Positions 1 to 8,887 of a stretch of DNA of 64,000 bases are shown in pieces (positions within the stretch are counted from its first letter, which is position 1; each line of letters opens with the position of its first letter). The translations under genes were made by a program, and so were the position numbers. The DNA is from Neonectria sp. B-13 (taxonomy: Eukaryota; Ascomycota; Sordariomycetes; Hypocreales; Nectriaceae). The DNA lies in contig NOKP01000009.1 in the NCBI GenBank assembly GCA_002682825.1, positions 434,001 through 498,000 of the forward strand, read 5' to 3'. The notes under the pieces are model-generated. The model saw only the letters and a program-made list of their open reading frames with translations. It did no database searches and was not told the DNA's origin.

Positions 1-963
1 GGATGTCGGTAGATTATCTTTAGGGTGAGTAATGATCGGTGCACCAGACCAGTTGATCTCTTGGGCAATCGACAGGTTGAGCCAACACTCCTGTCCGTGC
101 TGGCGGTGCCTAAGATTCTAATACCTGGAGCTTTGTCTAGTTGACTCTAAGATAAAGACTGAGCATGAGTTATTCGCGCGATTGGCTAAGGCATAAGAGC
201 GAACTATACATATTCACAAGAAACCACGAATGGAATTGCCTAGGGTGGAATATGTTAGGCATAGCTTGTCGTAGCCTACGGACTGATAGTATGCACCCGT
301 GCTCCCTTCTCTTTGGTATCCAAAGGCGTGCCCGGACCAATCCAAGCTACTATGTCTGAGATAGATCACACGGGAATGACCCACTAAAGTTGTAGAACAT
401 GGTGAAGGAGAAGGTAGAAATACATATATATAGAGAGTAAAACCACCAATGCCCTCCTCTAGCCCTCTTTCTACTGCTCTTGGCGTTGTTTGGGGATTCT
501 TCGACATCCTCCAAGCCAGAGCCCTATTGACTACCCAGACACTGCAAGTGAGATCCCTTCTCTTTGTTGACTTCAACACTAATCGAAATTGCAAACGTTT
601 ATACCAATTCCCCTTCATCTCTTGATAATTTCGTTTGTGACTCCAAAACATAATCAGCCTTGCAATCATAAAAGTAGCCCTGAATGGACGCGTTCCCGCC
701 AGCCAAAACGGGCAAACATGGCCTTCGACTCATCATGAGAGAGACGCTAGACTCCACAGTGGCGCCCCAAACAGCAGGGGATGTTGATCACTACTGGACT
801 GCATAATGCGGGGCTGTCTTGCTCGCCGGATACAAATACAGGCCCCAGAGTCCGAAGCTTTATATCAGCCATCATAAACGAGAGCACGTTCATTCTACAG
901 ACTCAATCAATCAAGCATATCCAGCAAGAGAAAATTTGTTCTACAAGAAGTAACTACTCACGC
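1..963. other. Intergenic / 5' leader of the acyltransferase gene
   Basis: I see no convincing gene here. The two short frames at 165-359 and 214-669 have no recognisable domain and lie on opposite strands over the same bases. The last about 180 bases (781-963) stay open in frame with the downstream acyltransferase. That stretch encodes residues unlike a family N-terminus, so I treat it as 5' untranslated leader. Confidence 0.5.
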
Positions 964-2385
964 ATGCCCGACTCCATCATGGATGCAACCACCACCACCG
1001 CCACCACCGATGCGCTAGACGTCGAGCTGGACATCCTCGGCCAACAACCCCTCATGAGGATCTACACCCAAATCTGCTTCTGCTTCCCTGTCCCCGATCC
1101 TTCAGCCTATCCCACCATCATCAAAACCCTAGAAAATGGCCTCGAGCGCCTATCGGAGAGTTTTCCGTGGGTGGCTGGCCAAGTAGTCAACGAGCCTACA
1201 AACGACGGCGGTTCTGGCATATTCAAGATCAAGGCCCTGGACAGGACGCCTCGCCTAGTCACCAAGGACCTCCGCGACGACCCTTCAGCACCGACTTGGG
1301 ATGGCCTCAAGAGCGCGGATTTTCCCATGCGCATGCTCGATGAGAACGTCATTGCGCCTCGGAACACGCTCCCTGGAGGCCCAGGCTACAACGCTTCCGA
1401 TCCAGAGCCCGTCTTGCTCCTGCAGGCAAACTACATCGACGGGGGCCTCATTCTCACAGTCAACGGCCAGCACAGCACCATGGACATGACCGGTCAGGGC
1501 GAAGTGATCCGCCTGCTTTCCAAGGCCTGCACGAACGAACCCTTTACTGAGGAAGAGCTGGTTGTCGGAAACTTCCCACGCAAGACTGTTATTCCTCTCC
1601 TAGACGAGTCTTACACACCCGGTAGCGAACTTGACGCCCAGATCATCCGACCCCCTCCACCGCAGCCACCGTCACCAGACAGCAAGCCCAGTCCTCCACC
1701 GACTCCCCCGAAAGCGACCTGGGAGTACTTCTCCTTCAGCGCAAACTCCCTCTCTGCCTTGAAGTCCGAGGCGTCAAAATCGGTGGATGCCACCAAGGGG
1801 TTCATCTCCACCGACGATGCCCTCAGCGCCTTGATCTGGCAGTGTGTCACCCGAGCGCGCCTCCCGCGCTTCAACCCTACCGACGAGACCAAGTTTGCCC
1901 GGGCAGTCGATGCGCGAGGCCTCGTGGGAGCTCCCAAGGCCTACCCAGGCCTGCTCCAGAACATGACCTACAATAAAAGCACGCTTCAGCAACTCGTCGA
2001 CGAACCACTCGGTGTCGTGGCATCGAAGCTACGCGCGGAGCTGAAGTCTGCGAGTCTCATTCATCGCATGCGTGGGCTGGCAACGTTCATGGACAGGTCA
2101 CCTGATAAGTCGATATTCAACATCTCAGCTTCGATAAATCCTCCGGCGGATATTATGTTGAGCTCTTGGGCCAAGGTCGCCTGTTACGAGCTCGACTTCA
2201 ACTTTGGACTTGGGAAGCCAGAGTCAGTCAGACGGCCTCGGTTTAACCCCTTCGAGTGCCTGATGTACCTCATGCCTAAGACCCTAGATGGGGAAATTAG
2301 CCTTGGTATCTCGCTGAGGGAGGAGGACATGGAGCGTTTAAAGGCGGATGAAGAGTTTACCAAGTACGGGAAATATATTGGATAG
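964..2385 (+). CDS. BAHD-type (transferase family) O-acyltransferase, TRI101-like clade
   Basis: Intronless gene of about 473 residues. BAHD enzymes move an acyl group from acyl-CoA to a hydroxyl or amine. The catalytic HxxxD motif is visible as HSTMD near residue 170, and the structural DFGWG-type motif appears as DFNFGLG near residue 411. The N-terminal block LDILGQQPLMRIYTQ resembles fungal trichothecene 3-O-acetyltransferase-like proteins, so the natural product class is a guess. A Pro-rich loop (RPPPPQPPSPDSKPSP) sits between the two halves of the fold. The frame is open from an ATG at 781. I chose the ATG at 964 because it leaves the usual short leader before the conserved block; 979 is equally possible. 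No other secondary-metabolism gene flanks it, so detoxification of a foreign alcohol is as likely as biosynthesis. Confidence 0.85.
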   Translation: MPDSIMDATTTTATTDALDVELDILGQQPLMRIYTQICFCFPVPDPSAYPTIIKTLENGLERLSESFPWVAGQVVNEPTNDGGSGIFKIKALDRTPRLVTKDLRDDPSAPTWDGLKSADFPMRMLDENVIAPRNTLPGGPGYNASDPEPVLLLQANYIDGGLILTVNGQHSTMDMTGQGEVIRLLSKACTNEPFTEEELVVGNFPRKTVIPLLDESYTPGSELDAQIIRPPPPQPPSPDSKPSPPPTPPKATWEYFSFSANSLSALKSEASKSVDATKGFISTDDALSALIWQCVTRARLPRFNPTDETKFARAVDARGLVGAPKAYPGLLQNMTYNKSTLQQLVDEPLGVVASKLRAELKSASLIHRMRGLATFMDRSPDKSIFNISASINPPADIMLSSWAKVACYELDFNFGLGKPESVRRPRFNPFECLMYLMPKTLDGEISLGISLREEDMERLKADEEFTKYGKYIG

Positions 2386-3052
2386 AGACTCAGTATCAAG
2401 TCAAATGAATCCACATGAATCACGTTGCTTGCCATTTAATGAAATTAGGAGTTCCCTAGGTATCTAGAAGAGACTATGAGTTGTAGCCTAAGACAACAGA
2501 AGAGAATGTGCTCAACTACAGAATCTCGATAAACGAGACAAGGTAATTCTAAGGGGGCCTTGGGCATTAAGCATGCCACCGAGGCCTGTTCTCGTGCACG
2601 ACAAAAGTTCTCAAGGTGGCACTGGGCTCCATAAGCGAGATAGCCTCCATCTAGCTATCATTTATAGGATGAAAACGGACTCGGATTGGCGATACATTTT
2701 ATGTGTTTCGGCCGGGCTATGTGGTGGAGGCCAGAGCTGAGAGCTAGAGCCAGGTGGGAGGATGCTAACTGTCCTTTCCACTCCTCATCATTTGAGCATA
2801 CAGGGTCATTAAAAGGAGGTGCGACACGGTACCTTCGAATCTTCGAAAGCATGGGTCATCCGTTTAATCAAATGCAAATATCTAGCCGTTGGAGTAATTG
2901 GTAAAGTTAAAAGAAAACCTGGTAGTGAAGGTGAAGTACAAATGCATATTTATATATATGCTATCTACCGTGTTGCTTTGTTCTATCTAATTATATCGAT
3001 TAAGGGTAAAAACAAGCATAAGTATTTATATGTACATCTAGCATTATCACTA
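2386..3052. other. Intergenic region between convergent genes
   Basis: This is the 3' flank of two convergent genes. It becomes AT-rich from about 2900 to 3060. I see no supported gene, repeat or RNA. Confidence 0.5.
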
Positions 3053-5131
3053 TTACAGCACTGCACAATACATACTATATATGAGACCCGTAAAATCACT
3101 CTTTCGCTCGTCAAAGGTCTCGCTTGGTCTCTGAATCGAAAACCTGAAACTCGAGATGCCTTCCGAATTGCCCATGAAGATTCTCATAGGGTAGTAGTTG
3201 CCTTGAACCAAATCGAGCCCACCGCAGGCGACTTCAGAGGAACTGTCCGATGCGATTAATGCCTTCGCGTTGGTAGAGATTCCAGCCGTGGCACAGTCAA
3301 ACGCGACGCCATCGCCGAAGAAAAATTCGGCTCGGGAATCTGCGGTAATGCAGAATGTGTAGATTCCGGACTCGGGAGCACGGTATAATCCAGCATACTC
3401 GAGGGCGAAGGCGTTGGCGTCCACGATGATGCCGCCGTTGGTCTGTCGAGCCCAGCCGATGTAATACGGGGTCTGTGGACTCGTTGGGTCAGGGTAGATT
3501 ACTGGCAAGTTTGGCGATGCGTTCGGTGTGAAAAACGCTATGTTGGTATATGATATATCCACTGCGGGCTGCCCAATATAGGACGACGAAGGCGTGCCCC
3601 CGGGCTTCCCATATCCACCAAACTGATTGGCGAAGTACTGGATTTGAAAACCTGGACTTGGACATTCTGTTGAAATTTCACAAGACTTGGGTGGCGGTGT
3701 TGGCGTTTCAGAAGCAATTGTGGAAGTTGCGGAAATTTCCTCAGACGTTGTGGACGTGATAGATGTTTCAGAAGTCGTTGAAGATGCTGCAGATGTTGTG
3801 GGAATTTCTTCAGCCGTCGTGGACGTGATAGGTGTTTCGGAAGTCGTTGTAGATGTTGCGGATGCTGCGGAAGTTTCCTCAGACGTTGTGGGTGTGGTAG
3901 GTTCTAGTGTAGGTGTTTCGGAAGTTGTTATAGAAGTTGTGGGAATTTCCTCAGACGTCGTAGGTGTTGACGTAGGCGTTGAAGACGCTGACGTGGATAA
4001 TGTCGACGAGCTAGGGTCCGAAATCGAGGATGCCAAAGTAGACGTAGAGCTTGAATATACTGGCGTAGACGCGGCCGTTGTAAAGGAGTCTGGCGTAGAT
4101 GAAGCTGAAGTAGATGGTGCTGATGGAGTGGGCGAAGATCCCGATGTCGGAGCGGAGCTTGAAGATGCAGAAGTCGAAGATGAAGATGATACGGAAAAAG
4201 AAGAAGAAGGAGAAGAAGAAGCTGCAGTAGATACTGTGGTCGATGACACTGAGCTGAAAAAAGCCGAGCTTGAAAGGCTCGAAGACACTGAAGTAGATGA
4301 TGCCCAGCTGGACGAGGTCGACAACGAAGATGACGAATTGTGCCATACATATGTCGATGATGAAGGGTTCGAGTACCCTGGTGTGGTCGAGGAGCTTGAC
4401 AGCGTCGAAGACTCAGATACCGAGAACTGTGAGGCTGACGAATAAGATATAATAGTCCAGGTAGAGGACGATATTTCCTCTTCGCACTTTGAGGATGTTG
4501 GCGTTGTGTATGTTGTATGCGTTGATTTCGGAGGTACTGTTGTCGAAGATGAAACTAGTTCAGTCTCAGATGCAGTTGGCATTTCATAGGGTTTCTCGGC
4601 CGGTGGTGCTGTTGATGTTGTGGCATCGGAGTTTAAAATGGCGTCGGTTGACTCCGTATACGATTCCCCTGCCGCCGAAGTGGCCACTGTGGTTTCCAGT
4701 CCTGCCGTCTCTGTGCATGATTTCTCTGCCACAATGGTCTCCGGTACTGTGGACTCTGGCACCGCGGACTCTGGAACCGTGGCCTCTGTATAAGGCTCCT
4801 CTCCATGATTGGTATCTGAGGATGCTGATGTGGTCTCCGAGGGAACAGGAATCTGTGAATACTCGGGAACTGTCGTCACGTCTGTACTATCGGAAGTTGT
4901 CGGCTGGATAGGGACTTCAATGACGACGATCGCTGGACCGGAGCACGGCACAATGATCTTAGTTGCCGTGCAGCATCCCGTGTACGAAATCGTAGTTGTG
5001 ACCAAGCTGGCGACACCTTGCAACGTCGCAGAGTCCTTGCCGAAGACATCGTTAGCCTCGAGACGTGCGAGGATGCCCGCTTGGACGGAGCTTGCACTCA
5101 GGAGCGCCAAGGTTAGGGATCGAGTGAGCAT
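3053..5131 (-). CDS. Secreted Ser/Thr-rich GLEYA-domain adhesin
   Basis: Single-exon protein of 692 residues starting at an ATG at 5131. A clear signal peptide (MLTRSLTLALLSASSVQA) precedes a short Cys-containing N-terminus with CCTATK. Residues about 90-475 are a Ser/Thr/Pro/Glu-rich, mucin-like stalk. Its distal third is built of imperfect TTSEE-I-PTTS / TTSETP repeats (DNA about 3690-3980). Residues about 480-675 match the GLEYA / PA14-like lectin fold, with FANQFGGYG near the start, YYIGWARQTNGG, and LEYAGLYRAPESGIYTF as the GLEYA signature. Such proteins bind glycans at the cell surface. I do not see a clear GPI-attachment tail, so it may be secreted or held by cross-links. The long opposite-strand frame at 3687-4445 is a shadow of the repeats. 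Confidence 0.88.
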   Translation of the reverse strand: MLTRSLTLALLSASSVQAGILARLEANDVFGKDSATLQGVASLVTTTISYTGCCTATKIIVPCSGPAIVVIEVPIQPTTSDSTDVTTVPEYSQIPVPSETTSASSDTNHGEEPYTEATVPESAVPESTVPETIVAEKSCTETAGLETTVATSAAGESYTESTDAILNSDATTSTAPPAEKPYEMPTASETELVSSSTTVPPKSTHTTYTTPTSSKCEEEISSSTWTIISYSSASQFSVSESSTLSSSSTTPGYSNPSSSTYVWHNSSSSLSTSSSWASSTSVSSSLSSSAFFSSVSSTTVSTAASSSPSSSFSVSSSSSTSASSSSAPTSGSSPTPSAPSTSASSTPDSFTTAASTPVYSSSTSTLASSISDPSSSTLSTSASSTPTSTPTTSEEIPTTSITTSETPTLEPTTPTTSEETSAASATSTTTSETPITSTTAEEIPTTSAASSTTSETSITSTTSEEISATSTIASETPTPPPKSCEISTECPSPGFQIQYFANQFGGYGKPGGTPSSSYIGQPAVDISYTNIAFFTPNASPNLPVIYPDPTSPQTPYYIGWARQTNGGIIVDANAFALEYAGLYRAPESGIYTFCITADSRAEFFFGDGVAFDCATAGISTNAKALIASDSSSEVACGGLDLVQGNYYPMRIFMGNSEGISSFRFSIQRPSETFDERKSDFTGLIYSMYCAVL
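3690..4440 (-). repeat. Ser/Thr-coding low-complexity and imperfect repeats in the adhesin stalk
   Basis: The stalk DNA is biased toward agaag/tgtgg-type triplets. In its 3690-3980 part it repeats a unit of roughly 45-75 bases encoding TTSEE...TTSETP. Stalks of this kind change length by recombination in fungal adhesins. Confidence 0.6.
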
Positions 5132-6010
5132 CTTCGCACGCCAGATGTTGAGCCACGGCGGTTAACTTGTCGATGAGTGAAAGAGAGCAGAAAATTGCTT
5201 CAGCACACTCCAGGAGCATATTTCCATCTATTAATAATGATCTGAACTCAGTAGTCTCTTCTAGAAAAGGCAAACATCAACTGTTGCGCAACCAATCATA
5301 TTCCCAGCCAAGCCAATAACTTGCAGCTTAGCCATACAGCAGCCCCTAAGCGATGAATCGAGATGGGATCCGCTTGTACAGTTGTTAGCCTAGCAAGTCT
5401 GCTCATATTCAAGTTCGAGACTGATGTAGACCGCACTAGTCCATGTCGACGCAAATATGTTTATGCTAATTGTAGCGCCTTAGTTAATTAATCAAAGTGT
5501 AGCGTCAATAATGCGCCGGATGGCAAATTGGTGGCTTGTCGACATTCAATATTGGCAGCGCCTGGAAAATGAGAGCCTCCACTCTCACGTGTGGACATTC
5601 AACGTATTAGCCGTACGAAGTACTTCGTAGGCGTCCGTTAGACGTAGTCATTGAATGCTCATTTACAAGCGGCGCTGCACGTATGATAGGGATTAGGAAT
5701 CGTACAGTATGGAGGAGCTGCAGGTGACAGCCACGCGCTGTCTAAGACAAAAGGCGCACAAGCCGGTTCATTCCATGGATATGGGTTGCCCGTCGGCTCA
5801 TTCCACGTCGCGAACAATGGTAGAGTTAGATCTATACTGAACCAAGTCTATATGTATGTATTAAGCTTTATTATATATATGTAGACGTTTATAGATAACG
5901 CAAATCTAATAGGTGATACGACTTCTGGCTTTGCGGTTAGGCTAAATCTTGGTGCCCCGGAGCCTCAACTTACTCACAGCGTCAAGCGAATCACAACCTT
6001 CTCGAAATCC
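5132..6010. other. Intergenic, partly AT-rich
   Basis: Upstream region of the adhesin and 3' flank of the kinase. The part at 5840-5900 is strongly AT-rich (tandem TA steps). I find no gene. Confidence 0.5.
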
Positions 6011-7542
6011 TCAAGGCTTCCTAAAGAAAACGGGAGTATCCGGAGGCCGATCGATGCGGTTGGCCAAGTATGAAGGTTTCTGTAGGGCGTTGTGTACGAT
6101 CTCTTCGAGTTGGTTGGATAGTTCGGAAGCATTTCCGCGACTACGCGCATCGACCAAAAGATCCTTGGCAATAAGTGCAACAAGGTCTCCTAGTGCGGTA
6201 CCATCCCGACACCTTGCATCTTCCCGCAGGGAACTGACCGCTTCAGAAACCTTGGGGTGAACCGGCGGGGTCTTTTCTGAAGTGTGTACATAGAAACTGC
6301 CAGATGCCACCATGGGATCGTTGGAAGTTCTGGCATTCCGGAACCTTTCGACGGCTTCAAGGCCGTATAGAAGCCATACAACCCACTCCAGGTAAATGCA
6401 GCCCATCGACCATGTGTCGTACACGCGTGACCTCGGCTCCTTGAAGTTGGGATGCGCCTCGGGGGCTTCATACGAGGGTGTGGTGGCCTTCGTGTTTGTC
6501 GGTAGATTTCTTAACTTCGTGGCCTCCCTATGAAACTTGGACACGCCAACATCTGCGATTATCAATACCCCTTGTCTGCCATCGCCAGGATGTTCGCTTT
6601 TCTTGAAGTGGAGGATATTCTCAGGTTTGAGGTCACCGTGGCGACAGTTCTTGCCGTGTAGCGCGTTGAGGCCGTCGGCGAGACCAAACATCTGGCGCAG
6701 AGACCATAAAATAAGTTCGGGAGTTCGACGTGAGTTCTCTTCTTCCCAGAACTCTCTGAGGTTCCCGCCGTCTGCCCATGGGAATATGATACAATAGGAC
6801 GACTCTCTTTCGCAGGTGGCAATAATCTTGATCAGGTGCTTGTGTTCGAGATCCTGGATCTTAAACAAATTTTCCTCCTCTTTATCAAAACTAGCTTTGA
6901 CTCGAAACTCTTTGATTGCGACAACAACTTCCTTTTCCTTGCCCTACAGTTAGCACCGCGGTCCGAGCAGATAATTGCGTCCTAAACTCGAAAAATGCTT
7001 ACCTTAAAACCGGTGTGATGGGTAGGATGTACTATGCCTTTATGGACTATGCAGGCATTCTCCCCAGGGACCTGCTCGCTGATTGTGATAGGTAAGGCGC
7101 ATTTTGTGTCTAGCTCAATGCGCTTGCGAGACCTGTCAAACACTGGTGCTAGGACGAGCCACTGCTTGGCGAGAAAGTCTCTAACTCTAGCCTCTTTGCG
7201 CCAAGTAGCAAAGGACTTGAACGTTTTGCGGTTCCAAGATACAACAGTGTAGCCAGAGCCATCTTCGAGGGAAAGCGGAAGGTCCTCGTCTTCGAGCCCG
7301 TCTCGAAGTATGGCCTTTACGGTGTCTTGCTCTCCCATGAGCACGAGGATTGCGAAAATCTTCTTTGCCCGGAGAAGCACTTTATTAGCTAGGTTGCGAT
7401 GGAGAAGTCGAGTCATAAGCGGCAACTGGTCGGTGATGCTAGCTTTCGTAACATGGTGGTTCAAGTTGCTCAGCGGCAGGTAGAGTTGGTCTCCGAGGGC
7501 ACCCTTGACTAAACACTGATGGAGATCCTTATATAACGACAT
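6011..7542 (-). CDS. Protein kinase domain protein (fungal-specific family), paralog of the neighbour
   Basis: Two exons (7542-7003 and 6943-6011) flank a 59-nt phase-0 intron (7002-6944, GTAAGC...GTAG), giving about 490 residues. The kinase domain follows the intron. It contains the VAIKEF lysine, the helix-C glutamate in FDKEEENLF, the catalytic loop RHGDLKPENIL, DVG in place of DFG, YEAPE, and YDTWSMGC. All residues needed for catalysis are present. The N-terminal ~180 residues match the N-terminus of the divergent kinase at 8888 (shared blocks RRFLP/KRFLP, ALPIT/ILPIT and a K-ending intron junction), so the two are duplicates. The homology begins upstream of the ATG at 7542, at RRRFLP (about 7570-7550), and the frame is open to about 7718. 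A small 5' exon is therefore likely missing from this model. Confidence 0.8.
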
Positions 7543-8887
7543 GGTTGGAAGGAATCTACGACGAGTTGGTGACGTATCCGTCAGGGATAACTTTGTGAAA
7601 GATGAGTTTCGGCCCTGCGCGACGGAAAGTCTGTCGCGAAGGGTTCCTGGCGGCAATGCGAACCATTGCGGTTTGCGGCTCGCCAGATCCAAGAAGCTCC
7701 CAGCTCCGGATCACGCGGGGCGCCAGTGGCTGCCTCAAATTCCAAAGTGACGTATTCACCCAGGAGTATGGGGATTCGGTTTGCCTGACTTGTCCTGGAG
7801 GGTGACATGCATGGGCAAGGCAGGATTTTGCCAGGAACAACCCCTGTCAGGTGTGGCTAAGAAATGGCCCATTTCCAATAAGAAAAAGGAATGAATCAGC
7901 CCAACTGCGGCTTATCTCTGGGCGTTCTGGCAAATGCGCGAACGAATATTGGTTTTGGGCATCAGCCGCATGGGGGTTTCCTTTCGTGATAGACAGGTTC
8001 ATGCGTACCATCTCCGAGCCTTGTCGACGGTTCGCAATGCACTCAAATGACTCACTTTAAGCAAGGCATTGCCGCTTGATGCACCAGGCACTGGCGTCAT
8101 TTATCCCACGAACTATTTGGCGAATTCAGGAACAGCACCGGTAATGGATCAATAACTTGACTGGGTCAAGCCACGAGCTTCCCCAGAACTTATAGTCACG
8201 ATTCACAACTCAAGATGACGGTACTAGCGAATTGAGGCTCCACGTCACGTCACCTCTCCTGTCACAAACGCCTTTGTACCAATACAACATCATTGAAGAT
8301 TCGGCTGCATCATGCAGTCACTATATAGACTGCCAACGTTGCTATCCTCCGTTACCCCGCTCCTCAAACGATTCCGGCTGTGTGGCTAAGCCTGCGCAGC
8401 CTCACCTTTTGGGCTCGAATCACCGGATGACACGACCAAGGCTAGGGCTGAAATGCAGTTGGATCTCTGCAAGGAGTTAGTTCCACCATTGGTCCGCAGT
8501 ATGCAATATCCTATCAGCAGGCAACCAAGTGAGCTGCGGGTTAAGAGGATGCGTCAACTATTGCTACTCCCAACTCCAATCGATGGTTGCCTTTTGCACC
8601 AGGCTGCACTTTGCGTTGCCTAACCTGCGCAGTATCACACGTTCCATGCCCATTTAATACCCACGTCGGCAATTGAGCGATATGAGGCGGCCTCCTGCAA
8701 AGAGGACGGAACGTGAATTTAAACCCTCACGTGGGAAGTCGGCTTTGCAGTCTTGCCACCGATTCCAGCAACCTCCATCGACCCTCAAGGTCGTGATTTC
8801 AGCATTCATCTTCAACACTTATGTCTTATGCTGAACTGCCTCACTTTGAACAGATTCTTGAGAGCAACGGCATCTCCCAAAACAAAC
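7543..8887. promoter_or_regulatory. Shared upstream region of two divergent kinase genes
   Basis: Head-to-head spacing of about 1.3 kb between the two kinase starts. It holds an E-box CACGTG at 8728-8733, about 155 bases before the right-hand start, and a TATATAGA sequence near 8322. Part of 7570-7840 probably belongs to a 5' exon of the left kinase. No other gene is visible. Confidence 0.35.

Noticed and set aside
781..963. N-terminal extension of the acyltransferase from the ATG at 781
   Set aside because: The 61 extra residues do not resemble the family N-terminus, and a start at 964 or 979 fits its length.
3687..4445. 252-codon plus-strand frame opposite the adhesin stalk
   Set aside because: It is an antisense shadow of Ser/Thr repeats (Val/Asp/Glu-only composition) with no domain.
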